Shown here piece after piece: positions 1 through 13,100 of a stretch of DNA of 64,000 nucleotides. Position numbers and translations under genes: made by a program. Source of the DNA: Ectocarpus siliculosus (lineage: Eukaryota > Sar > Phaeophyceae > Ectocarpales > Ectocarpaceae); the NCBI GenBank assembly GCA_000310025.1, contig FN649738.1, positions 1,575,100-1,639,099 on the forward strand. The letters run 5' to 3'. The notes under the pieces were generated by a model. The model did no database searches, was not told the DNA's origin, and saw nothing but the letters and a program-made list of their open reading frames with translations. Within the stretch, counting starts at the first letter, position 1; the number at the start of each line of letters is the position of its first letter.

Positions 1-1240
1 CTCGAGATCGGCGAGCTCGAGAGAAAAATATTTGAGTGAGAGAGAGAGAGAGAGAGAGCACGGTCACTGTGCGTGCTGTGAGCACCGCATCTGCCCCTCC
101 CGTGGGAGCCCGGGGGTGTTCGACCATAAAAATGTCTAAGGGTCAAACAGCAGAGCGGAGCAGTATTAGACTGTCAGTGAGTACGAATCAACCATCTGAA
201 TCAACCATCTGTTATCATTTTCGTTGGGAAGCTAGAAAGTAACCCCGAGTAGACATCAACCACGTAACATTTGACACATGGAACTCCGTGTGCCCACATC
301 CCAAAGCAAGCTCCGAAGAAGGAATTGCGACCAAACGTATCAATCCCATGTCCAATCTTGGAGACGTGTGAAGCCGATTAGGGTAAAAGCCAAACGACTA
401 ACACCTTGGTGAACGGACCCAGAGGTGACTCAAGAATACGTGGATCAAAACCGTCGCGCCGAGTCACATGCTGCTTTCACGCCCATCGCTTGCCTCGTCA
501 GAAATAAAACAGCACGCCATGCATGCCCATGCATCCCTATCGCCCTGTGTTGTTCTGCCATCATTGGTGATGCTGAATTCGTCCACACAAAAGATATACT
601 CAAGAATATAGCTTCGTACCGCCTGACCTACGGAGGCAAAAACTATGCAACAAAGAACGAACACGCCCTCTTTGGTGTAGATCCTACCCCAACACATTCA
701 CAAAACACGACACCATAACTTTCCGGTGCGCTGCCGAGCCACGTGGGTAGCGCTGCGAACGAAGAACGTGTGCATGGTCAACGGAATTCTTTCATTCTGC
801 ACATACATGCTCAAGAAGCTGCTGAGCGCTTACTGCCCAAACACGTAATAACAAGTGTCACAAAAATGTGCACCGACGAACTGCATCGAATACTAGGTAA
901 GCTTGCCTGTCTGCAAACGGTTGGCGAAAACAACACCAGATACTTCGCCACAACCCTTAAAATATCTACTACAGCCCTTGTCGATACCAAAACCATACCA
1001 AAACCCAACCACGATTCACGCGCATGCTCATCTACGGCTTAGCGAGAACCTATTTTTTTTCTTTTCTTTTTTTTTACAGGCTTCCAAGCAGTCAACGCGC
1101 ACCAAAAGAGTGCTTGTAGCGCTAACCCTGAAATACGTCTACAGTGTTATTTACAAGAAGCATTGTGAGCTTCACCGTCACCCCCACATTCAAATACAAT
1201 CAACTCGAAATCCGGAGCGTTGTTGGTGGTGTGAGCAGTT
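1..1240. other. Left-edge region, no gene recognised
   Basis: No open frame here resembles a known protein. There is an (AG)n run at about 37-58. A long pyrimidine tract ending in CAG at about 1050-1080 looks like a splice acceptor on the plus strand, but what follows is not recognisable. The 3' untranslated region of the minus-strand legumain gene, whose stop is at 1241, should lie in the right part of this stretch. Confidence 0.5.
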
Positions 1241-4200
1241 CTACACATCTACCCGGCAGACCGCCTCTGCAGCGGCCTGGATTTGCAAGGCGGGGTAGCC
1301 CGCCTGGCATAGCGTCGCCAGAGAACGGACGTACGTAAGGCTGAAGTCGTTCCAGGGACCACAGCTAGCAATGACGGCCGTGGAAGCTGCCTTGAGGCAG
1401 GAGTGCTCGGTAAAAACTCCGGTGAGAGGCGGTACGGGGGCTCCACCTGCACGCACACGGGGTAGGGTAAAGGGCACAAAACATCGATACGGCACGACGC
1501 GCGTTTTTCTCAAAGAGTGTCTCGCCTCGCCACGCTCGCCTTACAAATGTTGTAGAGCAAATCCTCTGTTTCATTGGAGTTCGAATGTCTTACGTGGCAC
1601 ACGCTTAAAAAAAAAACTGCCCGAAGAATGAGTGAATGCACGTTTCGAAGCAAAATCTCATCGCTTACCGGACGTCCTCGTTGAGATTTCCCCGAAAACC
1701 TTTGCGGAGTGAAACCTCATGGCCATCTCCTCCGCGATCTGTCGGTCCAAGTTGTCGGCTTCACGCGTCCTACACCCCAGGCATAGTTTGCAAACACGAA
1801 GGAATGCGGGCATAGGACAAAGTTTGGTGTCAGCGCAAGGGTCAACCATGTTGGTAATGCGACGCACACACTCATGTACTGCGGCCATATACATAGAGCT
1901 CCAGCATGCTCTAATGTTTTCCACGCCATCAACGAAACACGATCGAAAGGGCAGATCACGTGCAACGACAATTTGACCCCAACTCGACTCCACACGCGTT
2001 CGCGTGTACAAATAGTAAGTGGAAGCACGACGCACGTTTGAGAGGAGAGAGGAGGACTTAACATGACCGCGGCGTTCCCGGGGCGAAACGCCACGCACAC
2101 CTCCGCACGCGGGGTACACGGTTAAACATGTAGGCTCACGTCGGAAAAACGTTTCAAATTTGACCGACTCTCGAGCACTCACTCAAAAGTCGCAGTTCAG
2201 CAGGTGATCAACAAGCGAATCTACGAATCGTTTCTTCTATATTGCACTCTCAGCGTTGCCGTACTCTCTCGTGCGCAGGCCAACTTCTGTACGTGCACAA
2301 GCAGCTCGGAAGCACGACCTAGCATTCTCGTGGTCCACATACCTGCCGGTGCCTGCTAGTTGGGAGCGCTGATAGCGAAGATCATGCAGCTTGATGTCCC
2401 TCGAGTTAACTCCGTTCTTCGGTGTTGGTATGCGGGCAACCGCCGCCGCTTGATCTCCGAACTCGCCTCCTTCAACAGAGGGAAACCCAACAGCACCCAG
2501 GAACCACTCGATGTGGTCCGTCCCCATGCTAAGGGTCCCAAACTGCGGGGACACAACAGGCGGTCGGTGTTGCGACGAGAGAGGACAAGCTGGGACAACC
2601 GGCGTCGAGGGATATCGTCCAAGCGCGCCAGCGCAGATTCAATACAGCAGGGAAAGTAAGAATACACGGCACCTCGACATGTGGGGATGTTCCTGCGGAT
2701 GTGTGTCTCACGACAAAAGCGTGCTCGCATGTATAGCATTACTCCGGCCGCACGCGTCCTCCCTCGACCGGCGGAATGGCCTCACTTTCTGCGCGTGGCT
2801 CTTGGACGTCTCGTTCTTGACCAACGCGAACTGGGAGTCCAGCGTCTCGGTGTGAAACATGGAGGGCTCGTCGCTGTTCTCGAGGAAGTTCACCGAGTAC
2901 AAGTCGCCGAGGCAAGACCCGATGAGCGTCCCGTTCACAGAAGACTCCATGCCGCAGTACGTCCCGTAGGAGCTCTCTTGAGAGTTAGCCGCGGTCGTGG
3001 CGTATATGTTGGCGTCCTCGGGAAGGAGGCCCTCGAACATAGAACCCGACTCGCACGCCTCCATGTAGAACACCAGCTCCTTGTACATACCGTTCGTGGA
3101 CATGTGCCGCAGGGCATCGATGAGATCTTGGGCGTAGACCGGGTCGCCAGCGGGCATGGCCACCAGCCCCACCCCGCCGTGATCCGCGAAGTAGACGAAC
3201 ACTCGGTCCTCTTTCGTGCTCCGCAAAACCGGTTTCCCCTCTTTCGACCAACGGGTGTCAAAAAGGGGTGGTTGGGAACGGTTGCGAACGGGTTAAAAAA
3301 AGATGCAGGCAGCCTCAGCGATTGACTTCTGCGCCCTCTCATGTGTACGAACCTAGAGATCCCAGCATTCCTAGAGCCTTTGGACAGGCGGCCCACTCAC
3401 CGCGTGCGTCTGCAACAACGCCGCCAAAACGGATAGCACGCCTTCCCGACGCAAGGCTGGCGCTGAACTCCGTACACATCTGGGCTAAAGACAGCCTCCC
3501 GTGCCGGTTGCGACCTCGTTGGCCCAGGCACTAATCCAATCCACCCACACGAACTTGCGAACGCCGGAAAAGAACCATGGTCAGCACATGCAGTGGAGTC
3601 AGCACCTACACATGCCACCGACGACTACACCTCCGACAACGGAGGGAAGGGCACCTGTGGTCTTGTTGTCTCCCTTGAGAACCGCCAGGAAATTGTCCGC
3701 GGTCACGTCCTCCCCCGTGTACGATGGGCTGCACGCTCGGTTCACGTCGTATCCGGCAACGCCATCCGGCGTCGGCTTGTTGAACAGCTGCCCTGGGAAC
3801 GGGTTGTCGACGCTGTCCACCGCGTCGCCGTAGGTCATGAGAATTACGTTTTCCGCCGGGATGCCGTTCCGACGCACGACATGATACGCGTGGCAAACAT
3901 CCGCCTGTAGCACAAAAAGCGGCAGATGCATTTGTTCGGCGGGAAACGGGTGAACACAACGCGATGCGGGTTCCTTTCGGCGTAGACTTACACAAAAAAA
4001 GAGGTGCAGACCTGCAAGCCAGAGCAGGCAGCTTTTTTGTGGTGCTGTTGTCCTGACGTTCCAACCCCTTGGAACCTCTTTCCAGTACCTACTCTTGCCA
4101 ATTTACGAAGAAAAGGAAACAAACTTCCCGTGGTTATTATTACGAGCTAGCCCAATACAAGGGAAAACACACAAAACAAGAGAGACCAGGACCACGCCCC

Positions 4201-6405
4201 ACCATTGGCGCCAAGAAATGACAGCGTTCCTTGTAGACGTGATGTCATGTTGTGTGACATCTTGAAAATAGTCCAAAAACGCAGAGAGAGGCAGTCCAGT
4301 CTTGGCACGCTATTTTCAAAACAAAACCAGGAACTTCCAAGACCACAATGGAATCAGCGAACCGCGAACACGCTTGAGCGTCCCACCTACCCTACAAGTG
4401 CAGCAGCAGACTGTACCATATGTAGAAATGTGAAGTTTCGAGAAGACTTGCGAATTCCTCCAATTCTACGGCAAGCGAATAGGACAACACTTGAGATCTT
4501 AAGGGCGCGGGGGGGATCGCAGTACCTCCTCTGAAAAATCCAGGAAACGCCTGCATATCTCGGTTTTCCAAAGTCTAACTGCAGTACGAAACTACCATCG
4601 TAAATTAACCGTCCGCAGCGGTCGTTTGTGTACAATGTTAGTAGCTGAGGTTGTACCCCTTGCGATACACTACAGACTAGCGGTCCGCGATTTTCCAAAC
4701 GATCCTTCTATCATCGAGTTCGGTGAGCTACAAGCTAGATTTTTGAAGCTGCTGTGCGGTCCAATTTTGAAACGCTTCAAGCACCTTTGCCTAAAGGCTG
4801 GACATGCATATACATGACCCTAGGCATTCAAATCGACAATGGCGACCAGCTGGATATGTGAGGGAAGAGCTGCGCTGAAGTTCGCGGCCCCATACACTCA
4901 CATAGGCGGTGATTCGTGTTCACCGTGTGCTTGAAGCGTTTCAAAATTGGACCGCACAGCAGCTTCAAAAATCTAGCTTGTAGCTCACCGAACTCGATGA
5001 TAGAAGGATCGTTTGGAAAATCGCGGACCGCTAGTCTGTAGTGTATCGCAAGGGGTACAACCTCAGCTACTAACGTTGTACACAAGCGACCGCTGCGGAA
5101 CGGTTAATTTACGATGGTAGTTTCGTACTGGAGTTAAGACTTTGGAAAACCGAGATATGCAGGCGTTTCCAGGCGTTTCCTGTTTTTTTTAAGAGGAAGT
5201 ACTGCGATCCCCCCCGCGCCCTTAACCCCTTTAGGGCTGGATCGCCTTTTGGGGACACTTTTTGTCCCCATCTTCTTCGCCTGCTTGACCTCGCGAAGAT
5301 TGTCATGATTGTCTCCTCCTTTGCACTACTCGACCAGGGGGGTGCCAGGGTACACAGGGACGACTCTAGTCTAGTATGGATGCTTTGTAGAGTGGAGGAG
5401 TATGAGGGTATAATGAACAGGTCGAATCGCGGGGCGATTACGCTGCCGGTTCAACAGCGAAGTTGCGCCGCGTCTGTTTACCCTTGGGTGGAAAGCACTA
5501 CCAGGGGCAAGCGCGGAAGAAGTACCTAGACCACCGTTGATAGGAGGCACCAAGCAACCTAGGGCTTGAGTTAGAAGGTCTCGCTTTCCCTCTAGAGAAA
5601 TATCTTGAAAACCTCCTTTTCGTGCCCCGTTTACCACGCTTCCGCCAGTTGCTGTCTATAATCCCTATCAATTGTCCCCTCGTGTCCCCTCGTATCGAGG
5701 GGACAATTGATAGGGATTATAGACAAGAGACGGCTCAAGTGGGAAGGCAGCTTTGCACTTGCACCCAGGGATGGAACTGTCTGCACCATCCAATCAGCAG
5801 GCGTCGTTCGCTCTTTTTCTTACATTTCAGAAATTTCGCAAGACCGCCGATTTTTCTGTGCGTGGTAAGGGGGTTAAGATAACTCAACAAGGAGCGGCAC
5901 TCCACAATTCAAATGCGTATGCATATGGAATGGTGAAATGATCATTGTTGAGAGTCGATCACACGCATGCGAAAACAAAATGGGTAGTCTTTCTGTGTGT
6001 GTTTTTATTATTCCTTAATTAAAAAGGTCAGAAAGAGAGCCGTATTTCTCTATCCGCGGAGCCCCCTCCAATATTCCGATATATCCGGTAGGATGTCGTG
6101 TCCGCGTACAGGCAGCACGGAAAACCGCAAACCCAAACCAGAGCAGCTTCAGCATATCTCCACAAAGCGGAGTGGAACACTTCTATTGGTTGTGGTTTTA
6201 TCAAAGACACGAATCTCGCTGTACTGCAACATAACCAGGTGTTCATGCGTGCCCATCTTTCCCAAAAACATTAACATTTCCTGCTCACTTGATGGCGGTA
6301 GTTGATGAAGCCTCTGCTTCCAGCGATGATCACCGCCCAATTACTCTCACCAGCTGATGTCGCTACGAGCCCCAGCCAGAAGACTATTCTCCACAAGGCA
6401 ATCAT
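1241..6405 (-). CDS. Legumain-type asparaginyl endopeptidase (peptidase C13), six exons
   Basis: Cysteine protease that cleaves after asparagine (sometimes aspartate), normally in vacuoles or lysosomes. Exons, 5' to 3' on the minus strand: 6405-6289, 3904-3655, 3240-2786, 2542-2343, 1769-1669, 1446-1241. All junctions are GT-AG with matching phases and give 442 aa, a normal length for the family. Exon 1 encodes a hydrophobic signal peptide (MIALWRIVFWLGLVATSAG), then WAVIIAGSRGFINYRHQ. Exon 2 continues ADVCHAYHVVRRNGIP and carries YTGEDVT and NFLAVLKGD. Exon 3 has the catalytic His in VYFADHGG and the catalytic Cys in YMEACESGSM; the Asn of NYRHQ completes the triad. Exons 4-6 encode the C-terminal prodomain, with SCLKAAS and TYVRSLATLCQAG and paired cysteines, ending CRVDV-stop. 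The exon 3 acceptor (AAAG, weak pyrimidine tract) is the least certain junction. The alternative, the GPI transamidase subunit GPI8, is unlikely because the C-terminal prodomain is legumain-like. Confidence 0.95.
4499..5225. repeat. Fold-back (inverted-repeat) element in legumain intron 1
   Basis: Left arm about 4499-4784 and right arm about 4927-5225 are near-identical inverted copies of almost 290 bp around a 142-bp unique spacer. The small open frames inside the arms are mirror images of each other and have no protein resemblance. The right arm has a short internal duplication (AGGCGTTTCC twice near 5161-5180). It runs on into CTTAACCCCTTTAGGG, which the left arm lacks, so the left end may be truncated. 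Structure suggests a fold-back MITE; I could not see clear target-site duplications. Confidence 0.85.
5654..5724. repeat. Perfect 29-bp inverted repeat (hairpin)
   Basis: The arm at 5654-5682, beginning GTCTATAATCCCTATC, is exactly complementary to the arm at 5696-5724. The loop is 13 nt and itself repeats GTCCCCTCG from the arm. It lies in intron 1 of the legumain gene. It could be a tiny fold-back element, a cruciform-forming site, or a small hairpin RNA source; sequence alone does not decide. Confidence 0.9.
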
Positions 6406-7196
6406 CGTTCGAATGTGGGAGGTGATCCACGCACTGCTTGTGCGCTGAGTGTGTTGGAGGCAGTGACAACGTCAACAACAGGGCGGACGAGGAGGGGTCC
6501 GGGGGGTGGGGGGGGTCGTCTACGGACGGAGTTCCATCGGGTTCGAAAAAGGGATTATACAGTGTAGTGCCGTTTCACGTGTCTGTCGTGCAACGTCGTG
6601 TGTGTTCGGCGCGCGCCGAGGACGAGAAGAGACAGGGAGAACCGCGAGTGGTATGTTCGGTTCCAGGCTTACATGCGCAGATTTTTAAGCGGGTTCCCGG
6701 GAACATGTTTAGCTCAAATGTAATTCTTGACTCGTATGCTCGATGCCTTTTCACGCAACAGAGGAGGACGATTTCCCGTTACCCTTTCGAGGTAGTACTT
6801 CAGGTATTGTGTATTGAAGTCGTTGCAGCGAGGAATGCAACACTTGCCGGATTATTATGGACTTTTGTTCGCGGGGTGACGTTTTCTCTTTCTCTTCTGC
6901 CGCTTCCGCATTCCGATCTGGTTGCCGTCTCCAGTACCCGTACGAGGTGCCCAAGTCAAACTTGTCACAGAGTCACGCGTCGGCTGCGAAACCCCCGCCG
7001 ACACCTGGCCGACACGACATCAGTGCCCGGTATCACATCATACGCTGCCTGCACCCGCCGTGTTGAATACTAGACTGACGACCTGTAGGGCCACCGCTCA
7101 ATTCAACACTGGTGTCTAAACACGTTCGTTCGTTCGTGCACATGCGGCGATTCCTTCAATCCTGACGCCGCGCACGCGTTCAAAAAGTAGACAAGC
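6406..7196. promoter_or_regulatory. Divergent intergenic region between legumain and WD40 genes
   Basis: About 790 bp separate the two start codons, which point away from each other, so both promoters must lie here, perhaps as a bidirectional promoter. It contains a G-rich stretch near 6497-6520 and no convincing TATA box. The open frames here (for example 6438-7073 plus) resemble no known protein. Confidence 0.5.
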
Positions 7197-10100
7197 ATGA
7201 TAAGCTCTGCTGCTGTCACTCCCCGAGGAACGTCAGACAACAACCCCCCTGCTACGATAGTAGAATCAGCTAAAGGCGTGGTCCGTCCAGCAGTAGGAAT
7301 GGAGGATGCAGGAGCAGCGGAGGACTGCCCACCACCTTGGTTAGGGGTAGCCAAAGAATCGAGCGGCGAACGAGCCGACAGACCACTGCTGGACCGAGAA
7401 GCGACGTTCCTGACTGAGTGAGTTGCTATTGTGTACTATGGTGTGGAAGTACCAGTAAGAGACGAAATAAGAATCCGGTGTGTGCTACATGGTACCATGA
7501 ATTTGGCGGCATAGACTACACACGAGAGCTACCATGACCATCTTGTCTTGACTTCAGGTGCGCAGCAAGATAGAGGTGACAACAGGCTCGTGTGAGCCAC
7601 AAAAAAAACAAGCACATAGCTATGGTTTTCCCCGCGTATTCTTGATGCCAGACCAACGTACATTGCGCAGCGTAGAATTTTGACGCAAACAAAAAAACAT
7701 GAAAAATGGATACACTACACTACATAATTCTAAGTACGGATTTTAGGCTTGAAGAATTTACGCTTGCGTGACTACTGTATGTACATAGATCTCACCTTTC
7801 ATGTTTCGTCATCACTGGGTGCCTTGAGCAATCGTCTGCGCATGCAAAAGCACGAACGATAAGTCATGATGCGACACGCATTACATGGATTCCATGGGCA
7901 ATGTTGAAGGATCGCGGACGGGGAGGCGGCAACAAAAGTGGGCGTGGCGAAGGCTACGGTAAAAGCGGAGCGGGGCGGCTACGCTCCGCGGTTGACGGAC
8001 TCGCGAAGCCTGATGGCCGAGATAATGACGACCTTGGATTTTCCGCGGATTTCCTTTCTGCGCAAGGAGATCACGAAGAAGGCGCAGGGGCTCGATCGAA
8101 CTGAGTTCATCACGACCATGGCAACGTGAGAAAATTTACTACGATTGTACATTCTGCGTACACTCTCGTTTCGCAAGGTAATGTTCGTGCCAAGCTCTCG
8201 GATGTTCCAACTCGTGCTTGAGATCCATCGTTTGTGTATCAGGTTCACCGTGGACGTCCCATCAGACGAAAGAGCTATGAGTTTCTGCCGTTCCTTCCTT
8301 GAGTACTGAAACGTCTAGAAGGTCGAACCTCAGCGTTCTCGACTAGAACGACGACGCTCGAAAAGGGCCAGTCCTGCCTGTATTGGTGCAAATGGACTGG
8401 GTCCTTTCTTCCGGAGCCGTTGCAAACCGAGATATTGTACAGATCTTGCGAAACCAAAGCCAAGAATCTGTGCAACAAATATACAACATATATTCGATGC
8501 CACAGATAAGAGATAAGGGCGTTAGACAAATGAGAAAGTGGACGTTTGGGTTCGTCTCGTTGTCCGACTTCCTCTGCAGTAAGTGACACACGTTCCGCCC
8601 CGCAACATAATAAGCATATCTAGGAAGATAATCCAAGCTGCAAACCGCTTCTAGAGATTGGTTGCTGGTCCCCTCTCGAGACCAAAAGTCTGTGCGAAAT
8701 CTGGCAAGAACCAAATACCTCAAAAAGGATGAAAACACAACCACAGAGAAACACATAAACTGCTTTGGCTAGTTGGAGAAGGTCGCTATCGAGGTGGGGC
8801 CGCCAGCGGAATCGGTCTGTGGTAGATCATCAGCACTTCCTCCGCGGTGTCCCCTTGGACGAAAACACCTAGTTTCGTACGAGACGTATTTCGGTCGTAT
8901 GCCGTGGTCCTCTTGGAGTCCTGCCAATCACTCCTGCCCTGAACTCATGTTCTCGGTGGCTGTTGCAACAGGTGTATCGCGGGGAATATATCAAAACCGG
9001 TGGATTGTATCAGTGATGTTGACGTCACGATAGTGGCCAACCTCTGCGATGTCTTCGAGCAGGTGAGGCTTGTAAACGTGCCAGGCACCTGTTGACTTTG
9101 TGGGGCTGGTCGCACATAGAACGACGACTCCGGCTGTATACTCTGCGGTACGGTACCCTCTTTGTTTACTGTACTTGGGGATAATCTTGGGATAATCACG
9201 AAAGACATCGCCTTCGCCCTGTGCCGGTAAAACTCTTGACACATACCTGGTGCATTCAGGTGGACATCAACAACGACGGAATGATCGACTGGGATGAGCT
9301 ATCGTCGTTCATGATAGACATGGGCATGAGGGGCTGGGCCAAGATCGGGGGGGAAACGCCAAACTATGTTCACACGGGGCAGATCGACCCCGCAAGGCAT
9401 ACCCAAGCCGCAGACCAGGTCGGTCCGTGTGTACCGAGACTCTCATTTTAGTGGGGGACCGGAGGGACGGTGACCGGCCAGCTCCTGTTTACATCCATCT
9501 GTTTCTGAGTGGGAACAAATCGGTTCGTGAAGTGAAGTAGCATACGCTCTATGCTGGGAGGTTGTTTGCCCTGACCCCTAGGGAGGTTCGCTGGAAAGAA
9601 GTATGTGCGTGTTTTGTCTTCATGAGTGAAATCTTACGATCTCCACGTCCTTTGATCACGTCCCCCCAAAGCTACCGGTCTTGAAAAAAGCGCGGTTTCT
9701 GAGTGATATCGAAGGTTTTACTCAAGAAATTTTCCCTGCGATTGCTTGACAGTCCAAACTGCTGCTATTGCTTGTGCCGTCCACACCCGTCGCAGCTTCA
9801 GTACTTTCCGGCAAACGACACCGTCGCGGTCATTGACGAAAGCGCCAACTTTTTCCGGATGTACCATGCCGACTCCATGCACATCAAACGGCAGTACGAA
9901 ATTCAGGTGAGCGATCAGGAGCTTCATGCAACAAGCATGATCAACGGTCGATATGCAGCACAGAGGAAACACTTCGGACCCCAAGTTAGCCTTCGTTTTG
10001 TGTTTCAGTCCTTAGCGCGCCCCGTCTAATAGTCTGATCTGTGATGACTGGTATACTCCAGTATTGCGAGGGAGGGGGACCTTACATAAATGCACCCATG

Positions 10101-13100
10101 GATAGCCTCGTCTGTGTGGCACGAATCATGGATCTCCTAAGGAGTGTTTTCTCGGGCGCTTCTGGCATCTGAAACTTGAGACTTGAAAAACTTTGCATTG
10201 CAGACGAAAGAGATTTCAAGCAAGGAAAAATCGGAGCACCCAAGCGTAGAGCAAATGTGATTATAAGTGCTACGGTTGAAACGCATACAGCACGTGGGGG
10301 GGGTTGGCTGACATGCACACAAGGGGTCGTGGCTATGCCATTGATGGCGGTGCATCAATCGTCAACGAAGCCTCACCGACACTCGCGGTCAGAAAAATCA
10401 TGTACTGCTGGCAGTCCCTTATTTGCAAGCCCGACCGGCGCTTGTATCCGGCTCATAACTTGTCACAACGTCCTTCTTTTCGTGTAGTTGTATCGCGAAA
10501 GCAACCTTCTTTATGAGGTACGAATGCTCCTGCTGTCATCACTGCTGTTGAGCGGCATATGTAGCACGTTTCTGAATTCCCTCCTCCTGCTGGTTAAGAC
10601 GCTCGTAGTATGTACGAGCATCTTTGTGGTCGTTCGTCCTCTTTTGAAGAGCAGCAGTAGCGGGAACCGAACGGACGATGGATGAATAGAATAAGGGTCA
10701 GGGTTGGGGTTAACTCGTTCAAAGCGGGCTCTATGTCCAACCGAAACTTGCACCCACGACCTATCCCAGATAGTTGTGCAATCCACCTGGAGTGTCCGAG
10801 CTATGCCGACGTCTCTAGCTGTGGGAACGATGCTTCACCGTGGTAGGGATAATAAGCGGGCAGAAGTCAGCAGTCGAAGGCAAGCAACAAATGCGTACAC
10901 GCTCTCACCACCGTATCTTTTATCTTTGGGGTTAAATATCTTGCTTCCAGGACAACTTGGGTGTGGCTCGGTCTCTGTGCTACTGCAATTCTAGCGGGCA
11001 CTATGTGCTGGGCATGTCTACGTCGAGGGTGTGTTTCTACGAGGAAAGCAGTGGAAACTTATGGAAAACCTTCAAAGCTCCGAACACACCGGTACGTCAA
11101 TGCAAAAAAGAAGCCTAGAGCTGGTTGTCCCCGAAGTATTGCGCATCCGACTCATAAGGACTTTGTGTTTAAATATGATTGGACAAACACCGGGTTCAAC
11201 GCGTTTCCCCCAAGGACGCTGAAAGAACTTCAGCCAGACCACCACATTTCTCGCCGATTCCAGGGAATTCGGCAGTGCGTGCGCGTTTCTGCTTGTCTCG
11301 TTTTGCAAGCGCAGAGCAAGCGGAGGTAGAAAGAGTGCATCGTGTCTCGTACAAACGTGAAGCCACGTGCGTTTGTTGGGCTGTCGTTGGGTTTGCTGTG
11401 GCCCGCCTTCAACCCCCCCTAGACTCAGCAGACTCGGTTACTTCTGTGCTGTCCTCACGCTCACCTGTATCACCCACCCACCAGTCCATCCTGGCCGAGC
11501 CCGTGAGGATGAGCGGACATTCTGTGCGCTTTTGCCCCCCCCTTCGGCGGTCAATCTTCCCCCGACATATCTTAGAGAAGGTTAGAATGGGAGAGCACAC
11601 TTGTTGTTCAAGCACCTCGTCGAAGAATTATATCATTACACCCGGCCCTGCCTTTCCGCCTGCCTTGTTCTTGTCCGCCGCGATGATTGGTTGGAAGATC
11701 TGCATGACGTACTCCGAGAGCCACGACCTGGTGGTGGCCGGCGACATGACAGGGAACGTCTTTTCGTGGAATATCGGTGAAGTCAGCGCCACTCACACCG
11801 ACGACGGCGATGTTCCTCCTCACCATGCCTTGGGGGGCCCACTCAAAACCAAGAGTTATGTGCCAATCGTAAACTGTTTGAGGGGTGTCGATAGATGTGC
11901 TCACACGAAGAAATAGTTGTCGTGACTCTTGGAGAAATTGCTCTGAATACGCAATTCAACTACGTAGCGAGAAACTCAACGCATAATTTTCGGCATCCTC
12001 GGTTCAACTGGGGGTCAGACTTTGCTGAGGAAGGGAAAATAAAGGGTAGCTCTCAAGGTGTTGTACATGTACAGCTTAAGCTTCTCTGAGTTCTTCCTCG
12101 CGCGTGTTCAAGCATCCTGATCTCGTGTATCAATGCCCCGAACACAGGCCACTATGTGATCTTGAGCAAGATCAGCCGTTGCGCATGGACGGTGGACACT
12201 CAGAAGCGGTGTTGGGCCTCCTCACACTATCAGGTGATAACGCGACAAATCTCTTTGCCGTACGGGCTTCTGAGCTACTTGCTACTTTAAACGACGACTG
12301 GTGACGCCCAAATAATGAACACAACGGTAATGCAGCCCTGGTGGTCGATAAACGAGGGCGACCTTCTCTAGTTCTCGCCAACGCCAAACCGTGCGCCCGT
12401 TGAAAGACACCAAAGGCTCGGAGTGATGCCGCAAGACCCGTGGAATGTTCATGAAATGCGCCAAGGGCAACGTCACCACTTCACCCAACTTCGAAAGCTC
12501 CCACTACTGCTGTACGTGCCATAACACGGCAACGTTGGCAGCAGATACCGACATGGTCGCCTCGTGCAGCATGGATCACACCGTCAAGCTGTGGGATCTC
12601 ACCACGCTCGGTCTCCTGAAAACGTTGCGTGGGCATCTCAAGGTTAGCGCTCAGAATACCGTGCAAATTTCCCAGCCTATTTTTGTTGTGCTCCGTGGGA
12701 TAGTCGCCTCGCTGTCTGTGGATTCTCTCGACTCAGGCTGGCAAGCCACTTTCTTCAAGCGCCGTGAATCCACCACACTCGACCCCAAGACACAAGAATG
12801 AATCAAACTGCACATAACTCCCGCCCAATCCAACTGAACCGGTCCACCAATTCGACATCGAGAAGACGTCGTGCCTGATGCGATTATCCTATGCTACAGG
12901 GCGTGAAACATATGGCGTACTGCCCGGATCAGCGCCTGATCGTCTCCGGAGGGTTTTCGTTCGACCTGGTCGTCAACAATCCCTACGTGCCCAGCCCCAT
13001 CAGCCGCCTCCGAGGGCACTGCTCTGCCATCGTAGGGGTAGAGCACATCACGGGTACCTCTCAGGCGAGTGGGATGACTCAAGTTATAAAGACATAATCT

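Noticed and set aside
4626-5085. Two nearly identical small proteins on opposite strands
   Set aside because: They are mirror images created by the fold-back element arms, not genes.
7103-7354. Minus-strand open frame ending FRHQC, considered as the first legumain exon
   Set aside because: It lacks the WAVxxAGS strand and a usable donor in phase; the exon at 6405-6289 supplies the correct sequence, signal peptide and phase.
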